Below are positions 8,569 through 17,710 of a DNA stretch of 64,000 bases, one piece after another. Source of the DNA: Roseiarcus sp963816065 (GTDB lineage: Bacteria; Pseudomonadota; Alphaproteobacteria; Rhizobiales; Beijerinckiaceae); contig CAWFJG010000030.1 of assembly GCA_963816065.1 (NCBI GenBank), positions 186,001-250,000 on the forward strand, given 5' to 3'. Both the position numbers and the translations under genes were made by a program. Positions within the stretch are counted from its first letter, which is position 1. The number at the start of each line of letters is the position of its first letter. The notes under the pieces are model-generated. The model did no database searches and was not told the origin of the DNA. It saw only the letters and a program-made list of their open reading frames with translations.

Positions 8569-9508
8569 TCAAAACGTCGAGACAATGATTTTCGCCACCT
8601 GTTCATGCACGGCGTTGCGCGCGTCCATCGCCTCCGGTCCCTCGGTGTAATAGACCGCCGCGAGCAGGGGCGCGCGGTTCGGCGGGCGAAGGATTGCGAT
8701 CGTGTTGGCCGCGCCATGATCGCCGCTGCCGGTCTTGTCGCCGATCCCCCAAGTCGGCGGCAGTCCGGCGCGCAGCCGCTTGTCTCCGACCTTGTCGGCG
8801 AACAGCCAGGATTCAAGCTGTGTCTTCGAGTTCCTCCGACAGGACGGTCCCGAGGAGGACCGTCTGCAGATCTCGCGCCATGGCGAGAGGGCTCGTCGTG
8901 TCGCGTGGATCGCCGGGGATCGCGGTGTTCAGCGAGGGCTCGGTTCGATCGAGGCGCGTTACGGAATCGCTCAGCGCGCGGGTGAAGGCGGTGAAGCCGG
9001 GCGGACCCCCGATCGCATTCAGGATCAGATTGGCCGCGGTGTTGTCGCTCCAGTCGATCGCGGCTGCGCAAAGCGCGCCGAGCGCCATGCCGCCCGCGGC
9101 GAGGTGGGCCTTGGTCACGGGCGCGTAGTCCAGAAGGTCGGCCTGTCCGTACGGGACGAACCGGCCGAGGGACTCCTCGCCCGCGTCCACGCGCTTCAGC
9201 ACCGCGGCCGAGGCGAGCGCCTTGAACGTGCTGCACATCGGAAAGCGCTCGTCGGCGCGATGAAGCAGCGTCGCACGGCTTCCCGTGTCGATGACGGCCA
9301 CCCCGAGTCGGCCGCCGGCGCTGCGCTCGAGTGCGGCGATCCGGTCGGCGGCCTCGGCGACGGGCGCGTCTGCGGCCGAGCCGGCGCGGGCTCCGACGCC
9401 CGCGGCGAACGCCGCCGCCAGCCCCATCAGGACGGCGCGGCGGTGCACGAGGACTGATGGCCGAGAGTGTTTGCGATTCGATACTTCGCGCCAAGCCTTT
9501 GAAATCAT
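8569..9508 (-). CDS. class A beta-lactamase (frameshifted)
   Basis: Periplasmic serine beta-lactamase. The ATG at 9508 (AGGA 5 bp upstream) gives a twin-arginine-like signal (HRRAVLMGLAAAFAAGVGA). Active-site motifs are all visible: STFK (Ser70-x-x-Lys73), SDN (130 loop), EPSLN (Glu166, omega loop) and DKTGSG (Lys234-Thr-Gly). The frame breaks near 8822 after VLSEEL; one extra base separates it from KTQLESWLFADKVGDKRL, which then runs to the stop at 8569-8571 (KIIVSTF). The complete set of catalytic residues on both sides of a single-base break suggests an assembly error rather than an old pseudogene. The hydrolysis spectrum cannot be predicted. Confidence 0.85.
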
Positions 9509-9644
9509 TGGAGTCCTGTTCTGAGAATCGCTCAATGCGATCCTTAAGTCTTTGATATTACAGCGCTCCTGTCAGAAAAACGCGGTCACGGGCCGGCAGC
9601 GCCCCCGACGGAGGGGCCGAACCCCGGGACTGCTCCCGCGCCGG

Positions 9645-10628
9645 CTACGCCTTCCCGCCCAGCTCGTCCTCGACATGCGCCCGCACGATGTCGTCGAACG
9701 AGGTCTCGGCGCGAAAGCCGAGGGCGAGCGCCCGACGGGCGTCGAAGTCGCGCGGCCAGCCGGCGACGATCCGCTCGATCGCCGGATCGGGCTCGCGGCG
9801 GATCAGCGCCGTCGCCTCGCACCCCGCGATCCGCTCAAGCGCGGCGATCTGATCGCCGACGGTCGCCGAACAGCCCGGCAACGTCACGCTGCGGCGGGCG
9901 CCGAGCCTGGCAAGGTCCAGCTCCGCGGCATGCCGGAAGAACCCCACCGCCGAGCGCGGGCTCGCGTGCCAGTGGCGCACGTCCTCCGAGACCGGCAGCA
10001 CGGCCTCTTGCCCGACCAGCGGCTCGCGGATGATGCTGGAGAAGAATCCCGACGCCGCCTTGTTCGGCTTTCCCGGCCTGACGCAGATCGTCGGCAGGCG
10101 CAGGCCGATCCCGTCGAAAAAGCCGCGCCGCGAGTAGTCGGCCAGCAGCAGCTCCGCGATCGCCTTTTGCGTGCCGTAGCTCGTCAGCGGCGTGGTGAAG
10201 AACTCGTCGCCGATCTTTTCCGGAAAGGGGGCGCCGAAAACGGCGATGGAGGAGGCGAACACCACGCGCGGCCGGTAGCCCGAGGCGACGTTGGCTGCGC
10301 GGATCGCGTCGAACAGGCTGCGCGTCGCGTCGAAATTGATGCGATAGCCCTTGTCGAAGTCGGCCTCGGCCTCGCCGGATACGATCGCGGCGAGATGGAA
10401 CACGATGTCGGGCCGGCCGGCGATCATGGCCTCGGCCACGCCCGGCGCGGCGATGTCGGCGGCGCGCGCAACCGTCCGCTCTACGAGATCGGCCGGCGTT
10501 CGCGGCTCGACCATGTCGATCAGCGTCAGCGCGTCGATCGGCTGTCCATTCGGACCGCCGCGCCGCACGAGGCTCTCCGTCAGCTGGCGGCCGATCATTC
10601 CGGCCGCCCCAGTCACCAGAATTTGCAT
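9645..10628 (-). CDS. denD: NAD-dependent D-erythronate dehydrogenase-like SDR
   Basis: Extended short-chain dehydrogenase, most like DenD, which oxidises D-erythronate at C2 in four-carbon acid catabolism. 327 residues from ATG 10628 (the TTG at 10640 is less likely). The N-terminal NAD motif is ILVTGAAGMIGRQL; the active-site region has SSIAVFG and YGTQK (Tyr-x-x-x-Lys); RLPTICVRPGKPN and FFSSIIREPLVG are typical of the DenD group. No kinase or isomerase partner lies beside it; the neighbours are two LivK-like binding proteins and a beta-lactamase. Substrate assignment is by family resemblance only. Confidence 0.75.
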   Translation of the reverse strand: MQILVTGAAGMIGRQLTESLVRRGGPNGQPIDALTLIDMVEPRTPADLVERTVARAADIAAPGVAEAMIAGRPDIVFHLAAIVSGEAEADFDKGYRINFDATRSLFDAIRAANVASGYRPRVVFASSIAVFGAPFPEKIGDEFFTTPLTSYGTQKAIAELLLADYSRRGFFDGIGLRLPTICVRPGKPNKAASGFFSSIIREPLVGQEAVLPVSEDVRHWHASPRSAVGFFRHAAELDLARLGARRSVTLPGCSATVGDQIAALERIAGCEATALIRREPDPAIERIVAGWPRDFDARRALALGFRAETSFDDIVRAHVEDELGGKA

Positions 10629-10701
10629 TGGCGCCCTCAAAGATTCAGCGCCGCGGCACGTTCGAGAGGCGGCGCGCGCTGGAGACCAACAGGCGATCCC
10701 T

Positions 10702-11812
10702 CTACGGGGAGATCGCGGCGTACTTGCCGTCGCTCCATTTGTTGAGGTCGAATTGCGGGCGCTTCATGTCGCCCTTGGCGTCGAGGGCGATCGGGCCGAG
10801 CACCGTCTCGAACGGCTCGCCGCTCTTGAGCGCCTTGGCGACCGCCTTGGGATCGTCGGAACCGGCCTTCTCGACACCGTCGGCGATCGCCTGGACGACG
10901 CCATAGCTGATCAGCGTGAAGCCTTCGGGATTTACGCCCTGGGCCTTGAACTGTTCGAGCGCTTTCGCCGCGGCCTGCGAGCGGCGTGGATCGGATGGGA
11001 AGGTGAACAGCGTGCCCTCGCCGGCGGGTCCCGAGATCTGCCAGAACTCGGAGGTGGAGAGCGCGTCGGCGCTCATCAATTGCGGCTTGTAGTTCTGGTC
11101 CCCCGCCTGACGCAGAATGAGGGCCGCCTCTGGGTGGTAGCCGCCGAAATAGACGAAATCCGCGCCTGCGCCCTTGAGCTTGGAGACAATGGCGCTGTAG
11201 TCCTTCTCGCCGGGATTCAGGCCCTCGAACAACACCTCGGCGACACCCGCCCCATTGAGCTTGTCCTTGACTACGGTCGCGATGCCTTTGCCGTAAGCCG
11301 ACTTGTCATGCAGGATGGCGATTTTCTTGCCCTTGTAGTGCTCGGCGATCCAGGGCGCGGCGAAGGCGCCCTGCGCGTCGTCGCGCGGGTAGAGCCGCAG
11401 GACGGTCGAAAGACCCTTTTCCGTCAGCGTCGGGTTCGACGAGGCCGGGCTCATCATCAGGACGTTGTTTTCGGCGTAGACCTCGGAGGCCGGAATCGAC
11501 GAGCCCGAACAGGCATGGCCGTCGACGAACTTGATCTGCTGGCCGACGATCAGGTTCGCCACGGCGACCGCCTGTTTCGGATCGCAGGCGTCGTCCTTGA
11601 ACCACGATCTTGATCTTGCGGCCATTGACTCCGCCGGCGTCATTGATCGCAGCGGCGGCGGCTTCCGCGCCCCGCTTCATCTGGTCGCCGATCGAGGCGA
11701 GCGGACCGGTCATCGGACCCGCGACGGCGATGGCGAGATCGTCCGCCAGCGCCGGCGGGGCGAACGCCGAGAGGGCCACGCCCGCCAGCGACAAAATGAG
11801 TATGTTGCGCAT
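10702..11812 (-). CDS. branched-chain amino acid ABC binding protein, copy 1 (frameshifted)
   Basis: Periplasmic type I solute-binding protein of the LivK family. The signal peptide MRNILILSLAGVALSAFAPPALA is followed by the ligand domain (IAVAGPMTGPLASIGDQMKR, DGHACSGSSIPASEVYAENN, MSPASSNPTLTEKG). It is a tandem paralogue of the gene at 12029. Direct comparison with that copy shows TCCTTGAACC here against TCCTGAACC there, so one extra T near 11597 breaks the frame between KIKIVVQ and DDACDPKQ. Everything downstream is intact to WSDGKYAAISP. No permease or ATPase genes are adjacent. Confidence 0.88.
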
Positions 11813-12028
11813 GAAAGATGTCTCCTAGGGAAGGGCGACCGTCTTGCTTCCGCGGCGCGCGGCGGCGGCGTCTCCTTCGCCGCGCATGGCCTAACCGGCA
11901 AGGGACCTCAACGCAACCGCGACAAAGGCGCACACGCGACCCCGCGCCGCGCCGCGAGGCTGCGGGCGCCCCCTGAAAGGCGTTCGCGGCGCAGCCTGAT
12001 CCAACCGCGACGCCACTGCTCGATGGCT

Positions 12029-13138
12029 CTACTGAGCGATTGCGGCGTACTTGCCGTCGCTCCATTTGTTGATGTCGTAGGTCGGGTCCTTGACGTCGCC
12101 CTTGGCGTCGAGCCTGACCGTTCCGAGCACCGTTTCAAAGGGCTCTCCGCTCTCGAGAGCCTTGGCGACGGCCTTCGGGTCGTCGGAGCCCGCCTTTTTG
12201 ACGCCGTTAGCGATCGCCTGGACGACGCCATAGCTGAATAGCGTGAAACCCTCGGGATTGAACCCTTGTGCCTTGAACTGCTCCAGCGCGTGCGCCGCCA
12301 TCGGTGAGCGGCGCGGGTCGGTCGGGAAGGTAAAGAGCGTGCCTTCGCCCGCTGGTCCGGAGATTTGCCAGAACTCGGAGGTGGCGATGCTGTCGCCGGT
12401 CATGAGTTGGGGCTTGTAACCCTGATCGGCCGCCTGGCGCAGGATGAGCCCGGCCTCGGGATGATAGCCGCCGAAGTAGACAAATTCCGCGCCATCGTGC
12501 TTCAACTTGGAAACGATGGCGCTGTAGTCCTTCTCGCCCGGGTTGATCCCTTCGAACAGAACTTCGTTGACGCCGGCGGCGTTGAGCTTGTTTTTGACAA
12601 CGGTCGCGAGGCCCATGCCGTAGGCCGATTTGTCGTGCAAGATTGCGATCTTTTTGCCTTTGAACTTGTCGGCGATCCAGGGGGCGACGAAGGCGCCTTG
12701 CGCGTCGTCGCGCGGATAGAGGCGCAGAATGGTCGGGTGGCCCTTCTCGGTCAGCACAGGATTGGACGAGGCCGGGCTCATCATCAGGATGTTGTTCTCG
12801 GAGTAGACCTCCGAAGCGGGAATCGACGAACCCGAGCAGGCATGGCCGTCGACGAACTTGATCTGCTGGCCGACGACCAGGTTCGCCACGGCGACCGCCT
12901 GTTTCGGATCGCAGGCGTCGTCCTGAACCACGATCTTGATCTTACGCCCGTTGACGCCGCCGGCGTCGTTGATCGCAACGGCGGCGGCCTCCGCGCCGCG
13001 CTTCATCTGGTCGCCGATCGAAGCGACCGGGCCTGTCATCGGACCGGCGACGGCGATGACGAGGTCGTCCGCGAACGACGGCGTCGCAAACGCCGGCAGG
13101 GCGGCTCCCATCAGCGATAAGATGACGATATTGCGCAT
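12029..13138 (-). CDS. branched-chain amino acid ABC binding protein, copy 2
   Basis: Intact 369-residue LivK-type binding protein. The signal peptide MRNIVILSLMGAALPAFATPSFA precedes IAVAGPMTGPVASIGDQMKR. Ligand-pocket segments HACSGSSIPASEVYSENN and FVYFGGYHPEAGLILRQAADQ match copy 1 almost residue for residue, with scattered conservative changes. The two genes are head-to-tail with 216 bp between, so this is a recent tandem duplication. Whether they are co-transcribed is unclear. Confidence 0.92.
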   Translation of the reverse strand: MRNIVILSLMGAALPAFATPSFADDLVIAVAGPMTGPVASIGDQMKRGAEAAAVAINDAGGVNGRKIKIVVQDDACDPKQAVAVANLVVGQQIKFVDGHACSGSSIPASEVYSENNILMMSPASSNPVLTEKGHPTILRLYPRDDAQGAFVAPWIADKFKGKKIAILHDKSAYGMGLATVVKNKLNAAGVNEVLFEGINPGEKDYSAIVSKLKHDGAEFVYFGGYHPEAGLILRQAADQGYKPQLMTGDSIATSEFWQISGPAGEGTLFTFPTDPRRSPMAAHALEQFKAQGFNPEGFTLFSYGVVQAIANGVKKAGSDDPKAVAKALESGEPFETVLGTVRLDAKGDVKDPTYDINKWSDGKYAAIAQ

Positions 13139-13261
13139 GGACTAGTTTCTCCCGGGAAACGAGGGCGGTCTTATGCTCGCCGCCATATGCGGCGGGCCGC
13201 CCCTCACTCGGTCAAGGCCTAGCCGGGTTACCACGCCGAGGCAACCGCGATGAAGAGCGGT

Positions 13262-13726
13262 TCAGTCGCGCGGGCTCCAGCGCAAGCGCAGCGTCGGCAG
13301 GCCTGACAAGGCGCTTGCTCCCTCAGTGATCGCTATGAAGCCTTCGCGTCGGTAGAAACGGCAAGCTCGCTCGTTCGCCTCGTTGACGTCCAGTTCAACG
13401 GCGCCGCACGCCAACCGCTTCGCATGGTCGAGGAGCGCCTTGGCGAGCCCAGAACCGCTTGCCTCCGGCGCGACGCAGAGTTGGTCGAGATAGCCGCTTT
13501 CTCGATCGAGCGTGACGAAGCCCGCCAGCCGGCCGTCGTCGTCGAGGCCCACCACAATCGCGCCCCCGTCCGCGCGATGGGCGGCGACTCGCTGGACCAG
13601 CCAGGCTCGGCGCGTTTCGAATTCGATGTCGAAACCGCTCGCCCGCCAGGCCGCGACCCACAGGTCGGCCAGCGCCGGGAGGTCGTGGTCCTCGAAGTCG
13701 CGCAACGTCCAGACAGAGACGCTCAC
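13262..13726 (-). CDS. GNAT family N-acetyltransferase
   Basis: 154 residues; GNAT fold. The acetyl-CoA-binding motif A is LDQLCVAPEASGSGLAKALLDHAKR (V-x-P-x-x-x-G-x-G-x-x-L), preceded by DGRLAGFVTLD and followed by LDVNEANERACRFYRREGF. The GTG start at 13726 overlaps the stop of the upstream OmpA-like gene (GTGA), so the two are translationally coupled. Target unknown; coupling to the MotA-like/OmpA-like pair may be only positional. Confidence 0.85.
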   Translation of the reverse strand: MSVSVWTLRDFEDHDLPALADLWVAAWRASGFDIEFETRRAWLVQRVAAHRADGGAIVVGLDDDGRLAGFVTLDRESGYLDQLCVAPEASGSGLAKALLDHAKRLACGAVELDVNEANERACRFYRREGFIAITEGASALSGLPTLRLRWSPRD

Positions 13727-14748
13727 CGCTCGGTCAGCTTCAGTTCGATGCGGCGGTTGCGCGCTCTGGCGGCTTCGTCCGTTCCGGCGTCGATGGGCTG
13801 GAACTCGCCGAAGCCGGCGGCGGCAAGCCGGTCTGGCTCGACCCCCTTTGACACCAAATACTGCACCACTGCCACGGCGCGCGCGGCGGAAAGCTCCCAG
13901 TTCGACTTGTACTGGCCGCTCCCGGTGATCGGCTGGTTGTCGGTGTGGCCGTCGACCCGGAGGATCCACGGGATATCGGGCGGGATCTCGCGCTCGAGGT
14001 CGATGATGGCGGCCGCGAGCGTATCGAGCGACTGCTTGCCCTGCGGGCTGATGTCGGCCTTGCCGACGTCGAACAGCACCGAGGATTCGAACACGAACCG
14101 GTCGCCGACCACGCGAATGTCCGGCCGCGAGCCGAGGATCTGACGCAAGCGGCCGAAGAAGTCGGATCGGTAGCGGTTCAGTTCCTGCACCTTCTGGGCG
14201 AGTGCGACATTCAGCCGCTGGCCAAGATCGGCGATCTTGGACTGCGACTCCTTGTTGGCGGTCTCGGATGCCGAGAGCGCGTCCTCGATTGCGGCGAGTT
14301 GCTTGCGCAGCGCGGCGATCTGCTGATTGAGGACGTCGACCTCGGCCAGCGCCCGGGCGGAAATCTGTTTTTCCGCGTCGAGGGCGCTTCCGACGGCCGC
14401 GGCCCGCCCGGCGGCGTCGACGGAAGCGGAGGCGTCCGCAGCCGCGTCCTTCAGGCGCTTCTGCTCGCGCTCAGCTGAGTCGAGCGTGGCCGTGAGAGTC
14501 GCAATCCGGGATTCGTCCGCGCCTTTTTGGGTGCGCTCGAGCGCCAGCAGGTTGGTCAGTTCTTCGATCTGTCGATTGAGCCGCGTCAAGGCTTCGTCCT
14601 TCCCGGTCACCTCGCGCGACAAAAAGAACTGGGCCAGCATGAACACGGAAAGCAGGAAGATGATGATAAGGAGCATTGTCGACAGCGCGTCGACAAAGCC
14701 TGGCCAGTAATTGACCGGCTCGTAACGACGACCCCGCGACAGCGGCAT
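13723..14748 (-). CDS. OmpA/MotB-like peptidoglycan-binding membrane protein
   Basis: 341 residues. A single N-terminal membrane helix (ALSTMLLIIIFLLSVFMLAQFF, about residues 20-41) is preceded by a short basic tail, as in MotB/TolR stator partners. A long coiled coil follows (residues about 48-190, repeats of A/E/Q/L). The C-terminal OmpA domain is VLFDVGKADISPQGKQSLD, then VDGHTDNQPI, NWELSAARAVAVVQYL and DEAARARNRRIELKL. The start ATG has AGGAGCACG upstream. It sits 144 bp downstream of the MotA-like gene and overlaps a GNAT gene. By family it would anchor a proton channel to peptidoglycan. Confidence 0.88.
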   Translation of the reverse strand: MPLSRGRRYEPVNYWPGFVDALSTMLLIIIFLLSVFMLAQFFLSREVTGKDEALTRLNRQIEELTNLLALERTQKGADESRIATLTATLDSAEREQKRLKDAAADASASVDAAGRAAAVGSALDAEKQISARALAEVDVLNQQIAALRKQLAAIEDALSASETANKESQSKIADLGQRLNVALAQKVQELNRYRSDFFGRLRQILGSRPDIRVVGDRFVFESSVLFDVGKADISPQGKQSLDTLAAAIIDLEREIPPDIPWILRVDGHTDNQPITGSGQYKSNWELSAARAVAVVQYLVSKGVEPDRLAAAGFGEFQPIDAGTDEAARARNRRIELKLTER

Positions 14749-14852
14749 GGCGTGCTCCTCCTTTCCCTCGCCCGGTCTCGCTCCCCTCGCTCGGCGGGAG
14801 AGAGTCGGGGTGAGCAGCGACCCTAACGACTGGGGCCGTCGTCGCCCCACAA

Positions 14853-14888
14853 TTGGTCCTTCGGACCAACTTCTCCCCGTTAACGGGG
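14853..14888. repeat. paired palindromes (REP-like) in the gap
   Basis: TTGGTCC-TTC-GGACCAA (14853-14869) and CCCCGTT/AACGGGG (14875-14888) lie back to back directly after the stop of the MotA-like gene. Such hairpins recur between genes in Hyphomicrobiales. They may help terminate or process transcripts; no T tract is visible. Confidence 0.55.
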
Positions 14889-14892
14889 CCAA

Positions 14893-15834
14893 TCAACGCG
14901 TTGTCAATTCTTCGAGCAGTCGCCGCAGCAGTTTGCCGATGTCTTCCTGCTGCTGAGCCTGGACGTCGACCCAGTTGCGGATCTGCTGCTGCTCGGTGCG
15001 CATATGGCCGACCAGCGCCTGGATTCCCTCGGCCAGCGTGGCGATCGCCGCCGCGTTCTTCTGATGGTCGACGTGCGCTGGGGCTATCATCGCCGGCTGA
15101 GGCATGGCGTCCGGTTCGACCGCCGCCGTCCGCACGTGGCTCGCCAGAAACTCTTCGAATTCCGCATAGAAGCGGTTCTGCGCTTGTCCGGCCTGCAGGT
15201 CGAGAAAGCCGAGAATGAGGGAACTCGCGAGGCCGAACAGCGACGAGGTGAACGAAACGCTCATGCCCGCGATTGGGGCGGAAAGACCCGACTTGAGATC
15301 CTCGAACATCGAGGTCGTGTCCGAGCCCGTCTTCATGCTTTCGATTACGCCGCTGATCGAATGGACCGTCTCCAACAAACCCCAGAACGTCCCGAGCAAA
15401 CCGAGGAACACAAGGAGCCCAATCAGATAGCGGCTGAGTTCGCGGCCTTCGTCCAGCCGAGTGGCTATCGAATCGAGGATCGCGCGGGTGGTCAACGTGG
15501 AAAGACCGCTTGCGCCCGCTCCCGCGTTCAGCATCGCGGCCATCGGGGCGAGCAGCAGCGGCTGCTTCACCTTCCGGTCCTCGTAGGCTCCGGTCAGAGA
15601 GTTGACCCAGCGGATCTCGCGAAAAAGCCGGAAGACTTGGCGAAACGTAAACAGGGAGCCAATGCCGAGCACCCCGAGGATGAGCCCGTTCAGGCCCGGG
15701 TTCGCGGAGAAGGCGAGTTGTAGCTGCTTCAAGAGAATCAGGACGACGAATCCGACAAGCGCCAGGAACGCCGCCATTCCGACCAGGAAGATGCGGGGCG
15801 AGGTGAGAAGGCGGATGTCCGGTTCGTTCGCCAT
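14893..15834 (-). CDS. MotA/TolQ/ExbB-like proton channel protein
   Basis: 313 residues. The first hydrophobic helix pair lies at about residues 14-62 (FLVGMAAFLALVGFVVLILL, LILGVLGIGSLFTF). The conserved MotA/TolQ core is RYLIGLLVFLGLLGTFWGLL (about 135-155) and LSAPIAGMSVSFTSSLFGLA (about 185-205), containing the GLLGTFxGL and S-x-x-x-x-T/S-S-x-x-G motifs of proton channels. The C-terminal tail is helical and rich in Gln (QQQIRNWVDVQAQQQEDIGK). Upstream of the OmpA-like gene on the same strand; together they form a two-component stator-like unit. Not obviously flagellar, since no flagellar genes are near. Function in the cell unknown. Confidence 0.88.
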   Translation of the reverse strand: MANEPDIRLLTSPRIFLVGMAAFLALVGFVVLILLKQLQLAFSANPGLNGLILGVLGIGSLFTFRQVFRLFREIRWVNSLTGAYEDRKVKQPLLLAPMAAMLNAGAGASGLSTLTTRAILDSIATRLDEGRELSRYLIGLLVFLGLLGTFWGLLETVHSISGVIESMKTGSDTTSMFEDLKSGLSAPIAGMSVSFTSSLFGLASSLILGFLDLQAGQAQNRFYAEFEEFLASHVRTAAVEPDAMPQPAMIAPAHVDHQKNAAAIATLAEGIQALVGHMRTEQQQIRNWVDVQAQQQEDIGKLLRRLLEELTTR

Positions 15835-16096
15835 GGCTAAGGTCAGGTTCCGAGACGCCGATAGCCCCTGTCGATGACCGTGGCAAGTCTGGAGGGAGGC
15901 AACCGGTTCCGGGCGCCGGCGGTCCCGCTGTAGCGCGATCGCGCGAATCCCAGCCTCTCGGAGGCGCCTTTCGGCGCGCTCACCGGCGGGAGACCTATGC
16001 GCTTGGACGCGACGATGATCCGCATTTCGAAGTCGAAATTGCGTGCGATTGCGATCGAGGAGAGTTCTTGATCCGCCGGCAGCTTCATGGTTGAGC

Positions 16097-16171
<75 letters not shown>

Positions 16172-16395
16172 ATTCGGGCGATGGGCGCCCAAAAGCGTCG
16201 CGCTTTTGCCACAGGCGGCGCCGCATGGCAAGCCGACGGCGGTCTGGGACTCATTCGGTTTCGGCGCCTTCGATCGTGCGGCGGTGTCGCGCGAGCTCCG
16301 CGCCGGCGAAGTCCATGAACGCCCGGACCCGCGCCGAGCGGCGAAGGTCGGAATGGGTGAGGATCCAGAGGCCGAGGTCCCATTCCCGGATCGCG

Positions 16396-17710
16396 CACGG
16401 CTGTCCGGGGAATTTTTCACGGATAGGGGAAGTCCAACTGGTTGGGATTGAGGCGGTCGCGTTTTCTGCTTGGATTGGTCGGTGGGGGCGTTTCGATGGC
16501 TGCGAGGCGGCGGCGGGCGAAGAGGAAGACGCCGACGAGTTCGGTGAAGCGCAGGATATCGAATTTGGTTTTGGCGGCCTTGGCCGCCAGTCTCAGCAGG
16601 ATGTAGGCGATTATCGCCGCGTAGATCTGCAGTTTGACGGCGTTTGCACTGGTTCCGAGGAAGGAGCGCAGCTTCAGGTGCTGCTTGAGCCAGCGGAACA
16701 GCAGCTCGATTTGCCAGCGGAACTTGTAGGCCTGGGCGATTTCGACGGCGGATCGCTTCATGTCGTTGGTGATCACGACGATCGTCTTTGCGTCCTCGTC
16801 GCGCAGGATTACGATGCGGCGCAGCGGGATCGGCAGCTTGGAATCGCCTTTGCTCGAGAGCTCGACCTCCTCATCGGCGATCACGGTGAAGCCGTCTCCG
16901 CGCGAGGGCCCGTATTGGCGCTCGGCCTTGACGGTCAGGCCCATGTTGGTCTTGGGCCTGGTGACGAAGAAGGCCTCGGCCGCATGAATGGCTCTCCACC
17001 AGCCGTAATGGCAGTAGCCCTTGTCGAACACATAGGTGAGGCCGGCCTCGATCTCGATCTGTCGGCCGATCTGGGCGTCGTTGACGTTGGCGTCGGTGAT
17101 GTCGAGGATCTGCGGCAGATCGCGGCCGGGATCGTAGACGACATGGGCCTTCATGCCGCGGATGCGGCCGTTGGACTTGGCCCAATCGAACAGTTTTCCC
17201 AATGGGATGGGCGTCGAGTTCGATCAGGCGCAGCAGTTTCTTGGCCTCGGCCCGGGTCGAGCGGTCGGCGAGACCCGCGACCATCCCCAGGACTTCGGCG
17301 AAGGCTTCGACTGGCCGGCGGGCATTGGCGTCGGCAAGCGTCGAGCGGGCGATCGCCTCGCAGCGCAGATGATAATGGGCGTGGGCGTTGGCGTTCCAGC
17401 CGGATGCGAGCGCGCGCAGCGACGTCGCGCCGGTGAGCTGGGCGTGGATCAACACCATCAGGTGCTCCCAGCTGCGGAACGATTTGTCATAGGCGTCGGC
17501 GTTTCGGCGCTTGACGATCGCCTCGAACCGCCGCCGGTCGAGGGGTTCGACAAGTTGGCTGAAAATGGTCGGAGTAAAGCGCATGCCCCGCTCTCTTTTC
17601 TGAGTCTCTGCAACCAGAAAATACCAAGGAATCTCATCAAGTTCCCTGGTTTTGCGGGGCATGCGCTGCGACACGTTAAATCAGCCCTTACACTTCCCCG
17701 GACAGCCGTG
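16396..17710 (-). mobile_element. IS4-family insertion sequence, copy 1 (in lysR)
   Basis: 1,315 bp. Perfect 17-bp terminal inverted repeats: CACGGCTGTCCGGGGAA at 16396-16412 and TTCCCCGGACAGCCGTG at 17694-17710 (18 bp if one flanking G/C is counted). It carries one transposase gene on the minus strand. A second copy of identical length at 46721-48035 differs at about four positions, all near the ends. No target-site duplication longer than 2-3 bp is seen. Confidence 0.95.
16417..17584 (-). CDS. IS4-family transposase, DUF4372 N-terminus (frameshifted)
   Basis: DDE transposase. The start at ATG 17584 gives MRFTPTIFSQLVEPLDRRRF, the DUF4372-type N-terminus. The first frame runs through LRALASGWNANAHAHYHL to KKLLRLIELDA, which contains the presumed first catalytic Asp. 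Immediately afterwards (about 17205-17215) the reading moves to the +1 frame: IPLGKLFDWAKSNGRIRGMK, then YVFDKGYCHYGWW with the second Asp, and the Y-R-E-K signature in YKFRWQIELLFRWLKQ. The stop is at 16417. The same +1 step occurs in copy 2. Either the element is defective and mobilised in trans, or a translational frameshift is used, or both copies carry the same consensus error. Confidence 0.88.

Noticed and set aside
13723..15834. Zorya defence system
   Set aside because: Only ZorA/ZorB-like domains are present. ZorC, ZorD or ZorE is missing, the MotA-like protein lacks a long tail, and the neighbours are a GNAT gene and a tRNA.
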